From the NCBI RefSeq assembly GCF_039543825.1, contig NZ_BAABKM010000005.1, positions 124,001 through 188,000 on the forward strand: a DNA stretch of 64,000 nucleotides. Direction: 5' to 3'. A program made the translations under genes and the position numbers. Of this stretch, positions 1-10,091 are shown piece after piece. The DNA comes from Nocardioides conyzicola (GTDB lineage: Bacteria > Actinomycetota > Actinomycetes > Propionibacteriales > Nocardioidaceae). The notes beneath the pieces were generated by a model, which was not told the DNA's origin, did no database searches, and was given only the letters and a program-made list of their open reading frames with translations. Position 1 is the first letter of the stretch; the number at the start of each line of letters is the position of its first letter.

Positions 1-186
1 CTGTTCCTCGTCAGCGGCGGGCACGGCCACGGCCACCACCGGCACGGGCACGGGCACGGGCACGGGGCGCGCATCACCGAGCTGGTGCCGGATCAGCTGC
101 ACCTGCCGGGTGGGGTGGACGTCGCCGGCGACCCGTACGTCGTTGGCCCCGTCTTCGGTCCGGGCGCGCTCGCCAAGATCGACTGA
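1..186 (+). CDS. C-terminal end of a His-rich protein (5' truncated)
   Basis: The first reading frame is open from base 1 to a TGA at 184-186 and gives the last 61 residues of a protein that begins outside the window. Seen directly: a run of alternating Gly-His (about residues 7-21, eight His) followed by a hydrophobic, Pro/Gly-rich tail. His-Gly runs often bind Ni, Zn or Cu, so metal binding or a metal-store role is possible, but that is inference. No domain can be recognised in this fragment and I do not name a family. A strong hairpin starts ten bases after the stop. Confidence 0.6.
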   Translation: MFLVSGGHGHGHHRHGHGHGHGARITELVPDQLHLPGGVDVAGDPYVVGPVFGPGALAKID

Positions 187-195
187 CCACAGACG

Positions 196-241
196 GCGTC
201 GTCACCGATCGCGCACCCCATGCCGTGATCGGTGACGACGC
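196..241. terminator. Perfect 15-bp inverted repeat after the His-rich gene
   Basis: Bases 196-210 and 227-241 are perfectly complementary (core GTCACCGATC / GATCGGTGAC) with a 16-base loop. The hairpin begins ten bases after the upstream stop and ends 23 bases before the next start, so a transcription terminator without a T-tract (common in high-GC actinobacteria) is the simplest reading. An operator for the next gene is the alternative. Confidence 0.5.
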
Positions 242-264
242 GCTTCACCCCCTATCGTGCTGCC

Positions 265-552
265 ATGGAGCTGGCGTTCTCAGGCGACGTCTGGCACTGG
301 CGCGGGCCCGCGCCGCACCACTTCGTGTGGGTGCCCGAGGACGACGCGGCGCAGATCGAGGAGGTCGCGGCAGCGGTCACCTACGGCTGGGGCATGATCC
401 CGGTGACCGTGCACCTCGGCGGCTCGACCTGGACCACCTCACTGTGGCCGAAGGACGGCGGCTACATCGTGCCGCTCAAGCTCGCGGTACGGCGGGCTGA
501 GGAGGTCGACGTGGGCGACACCGTCGAGGTCCGGCTGACGCTCGACGTCTAG
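265..552 (+). CDS. DUF1905 domain protein
   Basis: A 95-residue protein with the whole-length pattern of DUF1905: an N-terminal strand F-x-G-x-V-W-H-W, a PHHFVWVP turn, the segment TYGWGMIPV, and W-T-T-S-L-W-P-K-D-G-G-Y-I-V-P-L-K near the middle. The family is a small beta-barrel of unknown biochemical function. In-frame GTG codons lie upstream at 232, but they sit inside the hairpin stem, so ATG 265 is preferred. The stop overlaps the convergent acyl-CoA dehydrogenase gene by four bases. Confidence 0.8.
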   Translation: MELAFSGDVWHWRGPAPHHFVWVPEDDAAQIEEVAAAVTYGWGMIPVTVHLGGSTWTTSLWPKDGGYIVPLKLAVRRAEEVDVGDTVEVRLTLDV

Positions 553-2606
553 CGCGGCAGGCCGAGGATCCGCTCGCCGGCGACGTTGCGGAGGATCTGC
601 GTCGTACCGCCCGCGATCGACAGGCACCGGGTGTTGAGCATCTCCCACAGGTCGGCGCGTACGTCGTCGGACGCCTCGAGCAGCACCGCGTCGCCGTGCA
701 GCGAGACGACCAGCTCGGCGCCGTCCTGCCGGTTGCGTACGCCGAGCAGCTTGGCCACGCTCGACTCCGCGCCCGGACCCTGACCGGCGAGCGACCGCAT
801 GGTCGCGCGCACCCCGAGCAGCGCGCAGACGGTCGCCAGCGCGATCGAGTGCCCGACCGCGACCCGCTGCGCCGAGGAGACGCCGGCGGCCGCGAGGTCG
901 ATGGCCCGCTCGGTGCTCTTCGAGAGCCGGGCGCTCGCCATCGCGACCCGCTCGTTGGCGAGGGTCGTGCGCGCCAGCTTCCAGCCGTCGTCGACCTCGC
1001 CGACGACCATCTCGTCGGGCACGAAGACCTCGTCCAGGAACACCTCGTTGAAGAGCGCCTTGCCGGTGATCTCGCGCAGCGGGCGGACGTCGATCCCGGG
1101 GCTGTTCTTCATGTCGACGAGGAAGTAGCTGATGCCCTTGTGCTTGGGCACGTCCGGGTTGGTCCGCGCCAGGCAGATCCCCCAGTCGGCGCGCTCGGCG
1201 ACGGAGTTCCAGACCTTCTGGCCCGACAGCTTCCAACCCCCGTCGACCTTGGTGGCCTTGGTGCGCAGCGACGCCAGGTCGGACCCGGCGCCCGGCTCGG
1301 AGAAGAGCTGGCACCAGGTCAGGTCGCCGAGCAGCGACGGCCGCACGAACCGCTCCCGGAGCTCCTCCGTGCCGTGCTCCAGGATCGTCGGGACAGCCCA
1401 GCCGGCGATCACGATGTCGGGCCGGGTCAGCTCCGCGCGGGCCAGCTCCTGGTCGATGACGACCTGGGTGACCGCGTCCGCCCCGAGACCGTACGGCGCG
1501 GGCCAGTGCGGCGTCAGGTAGCCGGTCTCGACGAAGGCCGCCCGGCGCTCGCCCTCGGGCAGTGCCGCGATGCGTTCGACCGTCGCGCGGACCTCCGCCC
1601 GCACCTCGTCGTCGCGACCGTCCAGGTCGAGCTCAACCCGTCGCCGCGTGCCGCCGACGGCGGCCTCGACCAGCCGCTCGGCGGCGGCGTCGCCGTCCCC
1701 GACCAGTGCCCGCAGGGCCAGCGCCCGGCGCAGGTAGAGATGCGCGTCGTGCTCGAAGGTGAAGCCGATGCCGCCGAGCACCTGGATGCACGACTTGGCG
1801 ACCTCGACGGCCCCGTCGAAGACGATCGAGACCGCGACGTCCGCGGCGAACGCCCACTGCTCGTCGTCACCGTTCGCCACGCACGCCACGTCCCAGGCCG
1901 CCGCGGTCACCGCCTCGGCGGTCTCGAGCATCTCCGCGCACAGGTGCTTGACCGCCTGGAACGCGCCGATCTTCTGCCCGAACTGCTCGCGCACCTTGGC
2001 GTACTCCACCGCCGTCGCCAGGCACCACCGGGCCACGCCGGCGGCCTCCGCGGCCGCCAGCGTGACCGCCGTACGGCGGAGCAGGTCGGCCGTCAGGCCG
2101 GGCACGGCGACGCCGGCCGCCCCGTCGACCACCCGTACCGCGCCGTAGCGACGGCTGAGGTCGATGCCTACCGACGAGGTCGCCTCGACCGCGTCTCGTG
2201 GGTAGACACCCCAGCTGCCCGACTCGTCGGCGAGCAGGAGGTGGGTGGCCGACGGCACGTCCCAGACGACGTCGGAGAGCCCGATGCCGACGATCGCGTC
2301 GGCGGGGACGTCGGGCGCGACCAGCGAGGCGACCGCCGGTCCGAGCAGCGGCCCGGGCACCAGCTCGTGCGCGCAGGCCTCGAGTGCGACCGCCAGGTCG
2401 AGCACCGACCCGCCCCCGCCACCGGCCGACTCGGGCAGCGCGATCGTGGCGACGCCCATCTCCTGGCCGGCCTCCCAGACCGACGCGAACGTCGCGTCCG
2501 CGTCCGTCTCGGCCGCGCGCGCCAGCTCGCGGCCCCGGAGGTCGGCGGCCCACTTGCGCAGGCTCGCGGCCAGCTCGACGTGCTCGTCGGAGATCCCGAT
2601 CGACAT
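549..2606 (-). CDS. fadE34: Fused two-domain acyl-CoA dehydrogenase (FadE34-like)
   Basis: 685 residues, about twice a normal acyl-CoA dehydrogenase. The N-terminal half (about 1-320) looks like a degenerate ACAD. The C-terminal half (about 325-685) carries the canonical features: QLFSEPGAGSDL flavin/substrate loop, KVWNS, and the C-terminal GGTTQILRN helix. This double architecture is that of mycobacterial FadE34 (ChsE3), which dehydrogenates C24 steroid side-chain CoA thioesters using FAD. ATG 2606 follows GAGGAG by four bases, and a perfect KstR-type operator lies 21 bases further upstream, supporting a sterol side-chain role. Family is clear; the exact chain length of the substrate is inference. 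Confidence 0.82.
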   Translation of the reverse strand: MSIGISDEHVELAASLRKWAADLRGRELARAAETDADATFASVWEAGQEMGVATIALPESAGGGGGSVLDLAVALEACAHELVPGPLLGPAVASLVAPDVPADAIVGIGLSDVVWDVPSATHLLLADESGSWGVYPRDAVEATSSVGIDLSRRYGAVRVVDGAAGVAVPGLTADLLRRTAVTLAAAEAAGVARWCLATAVEYAKVREQFGQKIGAFQAVKHLCAEMLETAEAVTAAAWDVACVANGDDEQWAFAADVAVSIVFDGAVEVAKSCIQVLGGIGFTFEHDAHLYLRRALALRALVGDGDAAAERLVEAAVGGTRRRVELDLDGRDDEVRAEVRATVERIAALPEGERRAAFVETGYLTPHWPAPYGLGADAVTQVVIDQELARAELTRPDIVIAGWAVPTILEHGTEELRERFVRPSLLGDLTWCQLFSEPGAGSDLASLRTKATKVDGGWKLSGQKVWNSVAERADWGICLARTNPDVPKHKGISYFLVDMKNSPGIDVRPLREITGKALFNEVFLDEVFVPDEMVVGEVDDGWKLARTTLANERVAMASARLSKSTERAIDLAAAGVSSAQRVAVGHSIALATVCALLGVRATMRSLAGQGPGAESSVAKLLGVRNRQDGAELVVSLHGDAVLLEASDDVRADLWEMLNTRCLSIAGGTTQILRNVAGERILGLPR

Positions 2607-2626
2607 GCGGCTCCTCGGCGTGGAAC

Positions 2627-2640
2627 TAGAACGTGTTCCA
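2627..2640 (-). promoter_or_regulatory. KstR-type operator upstream of fadE34-like gene
   Basis: TAGAACGTGTTCCA matches the published KstR motif TNNAACNNGTTNNA at every fixed position. It lies 21 bases upstream of ATG 2606, where a repressor would block transcription of the acyl-CoA dehydrogenase gene. Confidence 0.8.
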
Positions 2641-2696
2641 ATCCTAACGGGGTCGGCCGCCGTTTGCCCACGCACCCGGTGGGGCATCTCCTCACC

Positions 2697-3995
2697 GTGA
2701 GTACGCCGGGTCGCCGCGACGAGCTGATCGCACTGGTCGTGATCGTGGTGCTGGTCGCCCTGGTCATGGGGGTCGTCGCCTTCCTGGGCCGCGACGGCGG
2801 GGACCCGCCGGACGCGGCGGCCGACCAGCCGGCCGCGACCCGCACGCCCACCCCGACCTCCGACCCGGATCCGGAGCAGGAGCCGACCGACGAGGCGACC
2901 CCGGCGACCCAGACCGGCCCCGAGGTCGGCGGCACGCCGTACCTCTATGCCTGCCAGCTCGTGCCGCGGGCCGACGTCCAGCGGATCTTCGGCGCGTTCG
3001 GCGCGGACGCCCGCACCCGGCAGACCTACCTCGACCGGACCCCCACCTCCCGGGAGCCGGCCGCGCCGGCGACGCGGGTGCCGGGCGGTCTCACCACGTC
3101 CTGCGACTACACGTTCGCCGATCCCGCCGGCCACACGCTCGAGGTGAGCGTCACCCAGGTCGCAGACACGCGCGCCCTGGCCCGGCGGTGGTCGCGTCTC
3201 CCCCAGGCACGCAAGGTGAAGGGCACGAACGACCTGCGGATCCTCCCGGCACGCCGGTCATTCGCGCTCCGGGGTGACGGATTCATCGCCGACGTCCGCT
3301 ACTCCACCTTCGGTGACGCGGCGCGCAAGCGGCCGCTCTCCGCCCGCGAGGTCGCCTGGCAGGTGCCCCGAATGCGCAAGGTGCTGGCCGCCGTCTCCCG
3401 CCACGTCGCCGACGGGACCGCGACCGCCGGCCCGCAGCCGACGAACGCCGACCTCGGGCCGACCGTCGGCAGCACGCCGTACGTCGAGCCCTGCGCGCTC
3501 CTGACGGACGAGGCCTTCGCGGCGACCGGCGGCGCACGTCGGCCCGGGCCCGTGGACGTCGACTCGTCGTACCTCGCGCACGACCCCTACACCGACGCCC
3601 CGGTGAGCAGCTGCGAGCGGCGTGGCACCCAGCCGGCCAAGCGTGCCCGGGACGCCCGGACCACCTTCGCGGTGCTCGAGGTCCGCGTGGCCGCCGACCC
3701 CGCCTCCGCCCAGGAGGTGGAGGCCAAGCACCTCGACAACCGCTACCCGCGCGGCACCAAGGTCCACCGCGTGCGCACCGCGGCCGGCACGGCGTACGTC
3801 GTGAACCTCGGGGGGACCGACGAGTGGCCCTGGCGCAGTCGTGCGATCCAGGTGGTCGTCGGGAGCTACGAGCTCCACCTGTCGGTGCTGCGCGACGTGA
3901 CGCCGGGCCGTCCGTACGGACGCTGGGTCAGCGAGGCCGAGCTCGTGGCCGCCGCCGACGAGCTGATCGGCGCCATGGAGTCCGCGACGGAGTGA
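2697..3995 (+). CDS. Membrane-anchored protein with two DUF3558-like repeats
   Basis: 432 residues from GTG 2697. A short cytosolic N-terminus is followed by one transmembrane helix (about residues 10-30) and a Pro/Thr/Glu-rich linker (35-75). Two homologous extracytoplasmic domains follow. Each begins G-P-x-V-G-x-T-P-Y and carries two Cys: C86/C136 in the first copy, C266/C306 in the second. The C-x-L-[LV] start, two-Cys pattern and size resemble DUF3558, usually a single-domain lipoprotein; here the domain is duplicated and helix-anchored. Function is unknown. It lies divergent from the FadE34-like gene across about 90 bases that contain the KstR site. Confidence 0.7.
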   Translation: MSTPGRRDELIALVVIVVLVALVMGVVAFLGRDGGDPPDAAADQPAATRTPTPTSDPDPEQEPTDEATPATQTGPEVGGTPYLYACQLVPRADVQRIFGAFGADARTRQTYLDRTPTSREPAAPATRVPGGLTTSCDYTFADPAGHTLEVSVTQVADTRALARRWSRLPQARKVKGTNDLRILPARRSFALRGDGFIADVRYSTFGDAARKRPLSAREVAWQVPRMRKVLAAVSRHVADGTATAGPQPTNADLGPTVGSTPYVEPCALLTDEAFAATGGARRPGPVDVDSSYLAHDPYTDAPVSSCERRGTQPAKRARDARTTFAVLEVRVAADPASAQEVEAKHLDNRYPRGTKVHRVRTAAGTAYVVNLGGTDEWPWRSRAIQVVVGSYELHLSVLRDVTPGRPYGRWVSEAELVAAADELIGAMESATE

Positions 3996-5773
<1,778 letters not shown>

Positions 5774-5777
<4 letters not shown>

Positions 5778-6523
5778 GCCACGTCCGGCTTGCGGAAGTA
5801 GAGGACCATGCTCTTGCCGATCAGCGGGTCGAGGACCTTGCCGGCGTACTCGAGGGCCTTGGGCTGCTTCATGATCTCCCAGACCAGGAGCTTGTGATAG
5901 CTGCGGGCGAAGAAGTTGTCGTCGTTGGTGACGCCGACCGCGCACTTGATCCACCAGTACGGCGCGTGCAGCCCGTGGGCGTAGTCCTTGCCCTCGAAGA
6001 TCATCGCGTCGCCGGGCTGGCCGTCGTTGAACTTGCCGGCCTTGGTGACCTTGTCGACCAGCTCGTGGTCGGTGTAGATCCGGATGTGACCGCCGGGCGC
6101 GTTGTGGTAGTCGTCCGAGAGCTTCCAGTTGATGACCTCGGGCAGCCAGCGCGGCACCGAGATGGCGAGGGTGCCACCGGGGCGCAGCACGCGGACCAGC
6201 TCCTTGATCGCGTCGACGTCGGCGTGGATGTGCTCGAGCACCTCGGCCGCGACGATCCGGTCGAACTCGCCGTCCGCGAAGGGCAGCTGCAGCGCGTCGC
6301 CCTGCTTGATGTCGGCGGCGGCGCCCGCGGGCACCTCGCCCTGCTCCTTCATCGCACCGAAGACCTCGAGCACGCCGGCCAGCTCGTCCGCGTCCATGTC
6401 GAAGGCGACGACGTCGGCACCGCGGCGGTACATCTCGAAGGCGTGGCGTCCGCCGCCGGCGCCCATGTCGAGCACCCGGTCGCCGGGCAGCAGGCCCAGC
6501 CGGTCGAAATCAACGGTCAGCAC
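5774..6523 (-). CDS. SAM-dependent methyltransferase, type 11 family
   Basis: 249 residues. Motif I is VLDMGAGGGRH, the acidic ribose-binding residue lies in VVAFDMDADE, and the post motifs are GDALQLPFADGEFD, AAEVLEHI and LRPGGTLAISVP. GTG 6523 is chosen because AGGAGGAG ends seven bases upstream; a longer frame to 6544 has no such site. The start overlaps the glycosyltransferase stop by 14 bases and the stop overlaps the toroid start by four, so the three genes are translationally coupled. Substrate unknown; a lipid or sugar intermediate of the same pathway is likely. Confidence 0.82.
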
Positions 6524-7772
6524 TGGTGCTCTCCTCCTGCTCACGCCGGTAGTCGGCGATGACTTCTTCGTACGCGATGGCGACCTTCGCGGCCACCGCC
6601 CGCCAGCTGAACAGCTCCTCGACGCGCTTGCGCCCGGCCGCGCCGTACCGTGCCCGGCGCTCGGGGTCGTCGAGCATCTTCGCGATCGCGGCCTCGAGGT
6701 CGCCCACGTCGCCCGGGGTGACCAGGTCGGCGCAGAGCCCGTCGGGGCCGACGACCTCGGGGATGGCGCCGGCGTCGGAGACCACGAGGGGGGTGGCGCA
6801 GGCCATCAGCTCGGCGGTCGGGAGCGAGAAGCCCTCGTAGAGCGACGGCACGCAGGCGAGCTCGGCGGAGCCCATCAGCTCCACCAGCTCGGCGTCGCTC
6901 ACACCGTGGACGAAGTGCACGTGGTCGTTGATCGAGAGCTTGTCGATCAGCTTCTCGGTGCGGCCGCCGGCCTTGGGCTTGGTGACGAGGAAGAGCTCGA
7001 GGTCGCGCTCGGTGCGCAGCTTGGCGAACGCCTCGAGGAGCGTCGCGATGCCCTTCATCGGGGCGTCGGCGCTGGCCATCGCCATGATCCGGCCGGGTAC
7101 GCGGGGCTTGGTGGGCGGGTTGAACGCGTCGTCGACGCCCAGGAGGATGACCTGCATCCGCTCGGGGTCGACGCCGAAGTCGGTCGCGATGTCGCGCTTG
7201 GACGTCTCCGAGGGCGTGAGGATCTTGCGGGCCTGGCGCGCGACGGCCGCCTGCATCTTCACGAAGCCGTACCAGCGCCGCAGGGTGAGCTTGCGCCACG
7301 GGTTCTTGGTGGCCGCGATGTCGATGCGCCGGTCGTAGCTGATGGGGTGGTGCAGCGTGGTCAGCAGCGGCAGCCCCATCTTCTCGATCTCGAGCATGCC
7401 GTAGCCGAGCACCTGGTTGTCGTGCACGATGTCGAAGTCGTCGATGCGGCCGGCGAGCTCGCGGACCGCACGCAGGCTGAACGTCTTGGGCTCGGGGAAG
7501 CCGGCCGCGCACATGGTCGCGAACTCCTCGACGTCGATGCGGTCGCGGAACTCCTTGAGCGTCGGCAGCCGAAACGGGTCGGGCTCGCGGTAGAGGTCGA
7601 GGCTGGGCAGCTTGGTCAGCTCCACGCCGGGGTCGAGCTCCGGGTAGGGCTGCCCGGAGAACACCTCGACGGAGTGTCCGAGGTTGACCAGCTCACGACT
7701 GAGGTGACGGATGTAGATGCCCTGTCCCCCGCAGTGCGGCTTGCTTCGATAGGACAGCAATGCGACTCGCAT
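6510..7772 (-). CDS. GT4-family glycosyltransferase
   Basis: 420 residues from ATG 7772. The start MRVALLSYRSKPHCGGQGIYIRHL carries the donor-side glycine loop of GT-B enzymes. The C-terminal domain contains SLYEGFSLPTAE, the E-x7-E motif of retaining GT4 enzymes, and an SDAGAIPEV loop. Cytosolic or peripheral; it transfers a sugar from a nucleotide donor to an unknown acceptor. It is the first gene of a three-gene operon with a methyltransferase and a toroid protein. The promoter region carries a near-perfect KstR-type operator and faces kstR, so sterol status may control it. That would be unusual for a glycosyltransferase. Confidence 0.85.
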   Translation of the reverse strand: MRVALLSYRSKPHCGGQGIYIRHLSRELVNLGHSVEVFSGQPYPELDPGVELTKLPSLDLYREPDPFRLPTLKEFRDRIDVEEFATMCAAGFPEPKTFSLRAVRELAGRIDDFDIVHDNQVLGYGMLEIEKMGLPLLTTLHHPISYDRRIDIAATKNPWRKLTLRRWYGFVKMQAAVARQARKILTPSETSKRDIATDFGVDPERMQVILLGVDDAFNPPTKPRVPGRIMAMASADAPMKGIATLLEAFAKLRTERDLELFLVTKPKAGGRTEKLIDKLSINDHVHFVHGVSDAELVELMGSAELACVPSLYEGFSLPTAELMACATPLVVSDAGAIPEVVGPDGLCADLVTPGDVGDLEAAIAKMLDDPERRARYGAAGRKRVEELFSWRAVAAKVAIAYEEVIADYRREQEESTSADR

Positions 7773-7851
7773 CCGCACCCTTTCTCTTCCTGGTGACTCG
7801 ACGGGTGTCGAGACGGCTGGCCGGGTGCGTGACACGCGGTGCCAGCCAAAG

Positions 7852-7865
7852 TGAAACGTGTTCCT
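7852..7865 (-). promoter_or_regulatory. KstR-type operator between glycosyltransferase operon and kstR
   Basis: TGAAACGTGTTCCT matches TNNAACNNGTTNNA except for the last base. It touches a -10-like TAAAAT (7871 to 7866 on the minus strand) that would drive the glycosyltransferase operon, and lies about 150 bases upstream of kstR on the other strand. It may serve autoregulation of kstR as well. Confidence 0.65.
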
Positions 7866-8014
7866 ATTTTAGACCATGGATTGATAGCCTAGTCGGCGAA
7901 CAGAGAGTCGTAATCGGTGGGACGCTCGGATCCTTCTAGACTCACGGGGCCAGCGTCGTTCCGACTGTGACACCGACAGCGAACGACACACCCAACTCGA
8001 CCACGGGGGTCCAT

Positions 8015-8620
8015 GTGAGCAGCGCCAACTCCCTGGCCGTCGAAGACCTCGGCTCGGCCGCCCAGCGCGACCGCCGCAAGAGGATCCTCGACGCCACGAT
8101 CGCGCTCGCCTCGCAGGGCGGCTTCGACGCCGTGCAGATGCGTGGCGTGGCGGAGCAGGCCGACGTCGCACTCGGCACCCTCTACCGCTACTTCCCCTCG
8201 AAGATCCACCTGCTGGTGTCCGCGCTCCAGCGCGAGTTCGAGCGCACCGAGTCGATCATGCGCGAGCGTCCCTCCGACGGCGACACCGTCGCCGAGCGGG
8301 TGATCAACACGCTCAAGCGCACGACCCGCGGCATGCAGAGCGACCCGCAGCTCACCGAAGCGCTCACCCGCGCCTTCATGTTCGCCGACGCCTCCGTCGC
8401 CGCCGAGATCCACCAGGTCGGCATGCTGCTGACCTCGATGCTCACCCGCGCGATGTACCCCGAGGGCCACGACCGCCTCACCGAGGAGGACGTCGCCATC
8501 GCCCGCGTCATCGGCGACGTCTGGCTCTCCGCCCTGGTCGGCTGGGTCACCGGCCGCTCCACCGCCGCCGAGACCGGCCAGCAGATCGAAGTGGCCGTCA
8601 GGCTGCTGCTCCGCGACTGA
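8015..8620 (+). CDS. kstR: TetR-family sterol-catabolism repressor KstR
   Basis: 201 residues. The N-terminal helix-turn-helix region (RRKRILDATIALASQGG, VAEQADVALGTLYRYFPSK) and the following LLVSALQREFERTE, together with TEALTRAFMFADASVAAEI and ARVIGDVWLSALVGWVT, follow mycobacterial KstR closely along the whole length. KstR represses cholesterol uptake and side-chain/ring degradation genes and is released by steroid CoA thioesters. GTG 8015 is preferred over GTG 7967: it follows GGGGG by about six bases and gives an N-terminus like that of known KstR proteins. Six candidate operators occur within this window, so the regulator sits amid its own targets. Confidence 0.9.
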   Translation: MSSANSLAVEDLGSAAQRDRRKRILDATIALASQGGFDAVQMRGVAEQADVALGTLYRYFPSKIHLLVSALQREFERTESIMRERPSDGDTVAERVINTLKRTTRGMQSDPQLTEALTRAFMFADASVAAEIHQVGMLLTSMLTRAMYPEGHDRLTEEDVAIARVIGDVWLSALVGWVTGRSTAAETGQQIEVAVRLLLRD

Positions 8621-8643
8621 CGGGTCGATGCGCCGAGTCGGCG

Positions 8644-9585
8644 CTAGTGCGTGAACTCGACGATCTCGCGCTCGAGCCAGGTGTCGACCTTGGCCGACAG
8701 CAGGGTGAGCTCGTAGACCAGCTCGCGCTCCCGCTCCTCGTCGGTGAGCCGGTCGACGTAGCCGGGCACCTGCGCGCGATACAGGTCCGCGACCTCCGCC
8801 AACCCAGCCGGCACGCGCCGGACACGGACCCGGTTGCTGCTGATCGTCTCGCCCGACTCCATGGTCCCGGCGAGCACCGCGATACGCCCGCGGTCGAGCG
8901 CGTGAGCCTTCGTCCCCTCCGGCGCCGTGGTGACGTACCAGACGCCGGGCCGGTCGGACCGGACGAAGCGCATGACGCGGCTCGCCGGCGTACCGGACTC
9001 GTCGACGGTCGACATGACCATGACGTTGGTGGCGGCCGCGACCTTGGTGAACGACTCACGGGAGCGCTCGACGAAGATGGTGCTGTCCTGGCGGTTCTCC
9101 TTCGCGAAGGCGAGCGCTGCCTCCACCGAGTCGAAGCGCCGCTCCCCCTCGATGAAGTAGAGGATCTGCGGGACGTATGGCGAGATGTCCTCGTCCTGGT
9201 AGTAGAACGACTGCCAGCGACGGCCCGCGTGCAGCTCGCTGGTGAACCTGGCCCGCCGGCTGGTCTCGTAGCGGGCGAGCCGCCGCCGTCCCCATGCCGT
9301 CCCGAGCAGGCTGCGAGCGAGCTGCATCCCGATGATCGCACCGAGGGCGACGTCGACCGCCAGCGGTCGCCACGAGTCGGGTCGCCTCGGCAGCGTGCTG
9401 TCGACCGCGAAAAAGATCAGCGCACTCACGACGCCACCGGCGAGCGCCGCCAGCGTCGTGAGCACCACCCGGTAGCGGCGCACCTCGAACCGGATGGCGT
9501 CCGCTGCGCGCTGCCTGCTCTTGACGTGCAGCTCGCGCTGCTTCATGTCGGCGACGAGCGCCTGGTCGGCGGGCGAGAGCGGCAT
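8644..9585 (-). CDS. Membrane protein with FMN-binding split-barrel (PPOX-like) domain
   Basis: 313 residues. A cytosolic N-terminus is followed by two predicted membrane helices (about 38-60 and 72-95, the second short). The C-terminal half (about 150-313) resembles the pyridoxamine 5'-phosphate oxidase-like split barrel (VAAATNVMVMSTVDESGTPASRVM, GVWYVTTAPEGTKAHAL, RIAVLAG). The ATG overlaps the upstream stop by one base (TGATG). It is the last gene of an operon with PgaC- and PgaD-like genes. Membrane anchoring of this fold beside a polysaccharide synthase is unusual; a regulatory or flavin/heme-sensing role is only a guess. Confidence 0.7.
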   Translation of the reverse strand: MPLSPADQALVADMKQRELHVKSRQRAADAIRFEVRRYRVVLTTLAALAGGVVSALIFFAVDSTLPRRPDSWRPLAVDVALGAIIGMQLARSLLGTAWGRRRLARYETSRRARFTSELHAGRRWQSFYYQDEDISPYVPQILYFIEGERRFDSVEAALAFAKENRQDSTIFVERSRESFTKVAAATNVMVMSTVDESGTPASRVMRFVRSDRPGVWYVTTAPEGTKAHALDRGRIAVLAGTMESGETISSNRVRVRRVPAGLAEVADLYRAQVPGYVDRLTDEERERELVYELTLLSAKVDTWLEREIVEFTH

Positions 9586-10091
9586 CAGTCGACCCCGTTG
9601 GCGCGGTACAGCCCGCGCAGCTCGTACGTCTCGATGTCGCCGTAGGGCTGGATCTGCACGGAGCGTCGGACGACCCGGTCGGCCCGCGGGCCGTACTTGT
9701 CGGAGTACCAGGTCTCGGCGATCTCCAGGCGCAGCGCCAGGCGTCGCTCGTCGTACTCGCGACGTGCGTTGCGCGCTGTGGCCGACGTGCGGTCGAGGAG
9801 GTGCAGGCCGAGGAAGATCAGCACGAAGGCGACGAAGAGGATCCCGAGCAGGAACACCGTCCGGTCCCACATGTCGAAGCCCTCCTGGTAGCTCCACCAC
9901 CCGCCCTCGTCGTGGCGGTGCAGCAGCGACGAGGCCGTGATGAAGACCGGCAGCACCACGAAGAACCAGCTCACCAGGACCCAGACCACCTGGAAGACCT
10001 TGGTGCGGAGGTGACCGGGGCCGAAGAACCACTCGACCGTGACGTCCTTCTCCGTGACCTCGTGGACGACGTAGGAGGGTCGGCTGGTCAT
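9585..10091 (-). CDS. Small two-helix membrane protein, PgaD-like partner
   Basis: 168 residues. Two strong membrane helices (about 32-55 and 78-102) are separated by a short loop with HRHDEGGWW, followed by a basic, Arg-rich cytosolic tail with repeated R-x-x-R. Size, topology and position directly after a PgaC-like synthase match PgaD/IcaD, the accessory subunit needed for poly-N-acetylglucosamine synthesis. Sequence identity cannot be judged by eye, so this rests on topology and context. Its start overlaps the synthase stop as ATGA. Confidence 0.6.
   Translation of the reverse strand: MTSRPSYVVHEVTEKDVTVEWFFGPGHLRTKVFQVVWVLVSWFFVVLPVFITASSLLHRHDEGGWWSYQEGFDMWDRTVFLLGILFVAFVLIFLGLHLLDRTSATARNARREYDERRLALRLEIAETWYSDKYGPRADRVVRRSVQIQPYGDIETYELRGLYRANGVD

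Noticed and set aside
696..2696. Long plus-strand open frame running antisense to the acyl-CoA dehydrogenase
   Set aside because: It is an Arg/Asp/Val-rich antisense frame typical of high-GC DNA; real coding begins at GTG 2697 where a membrane helix and conserved repeats appear.
6129..7796. Plus-strand open frame opposite the glycosyltransferase
   Set aside because: Composition of an antisense frame; no domain, no ribosome binding site.
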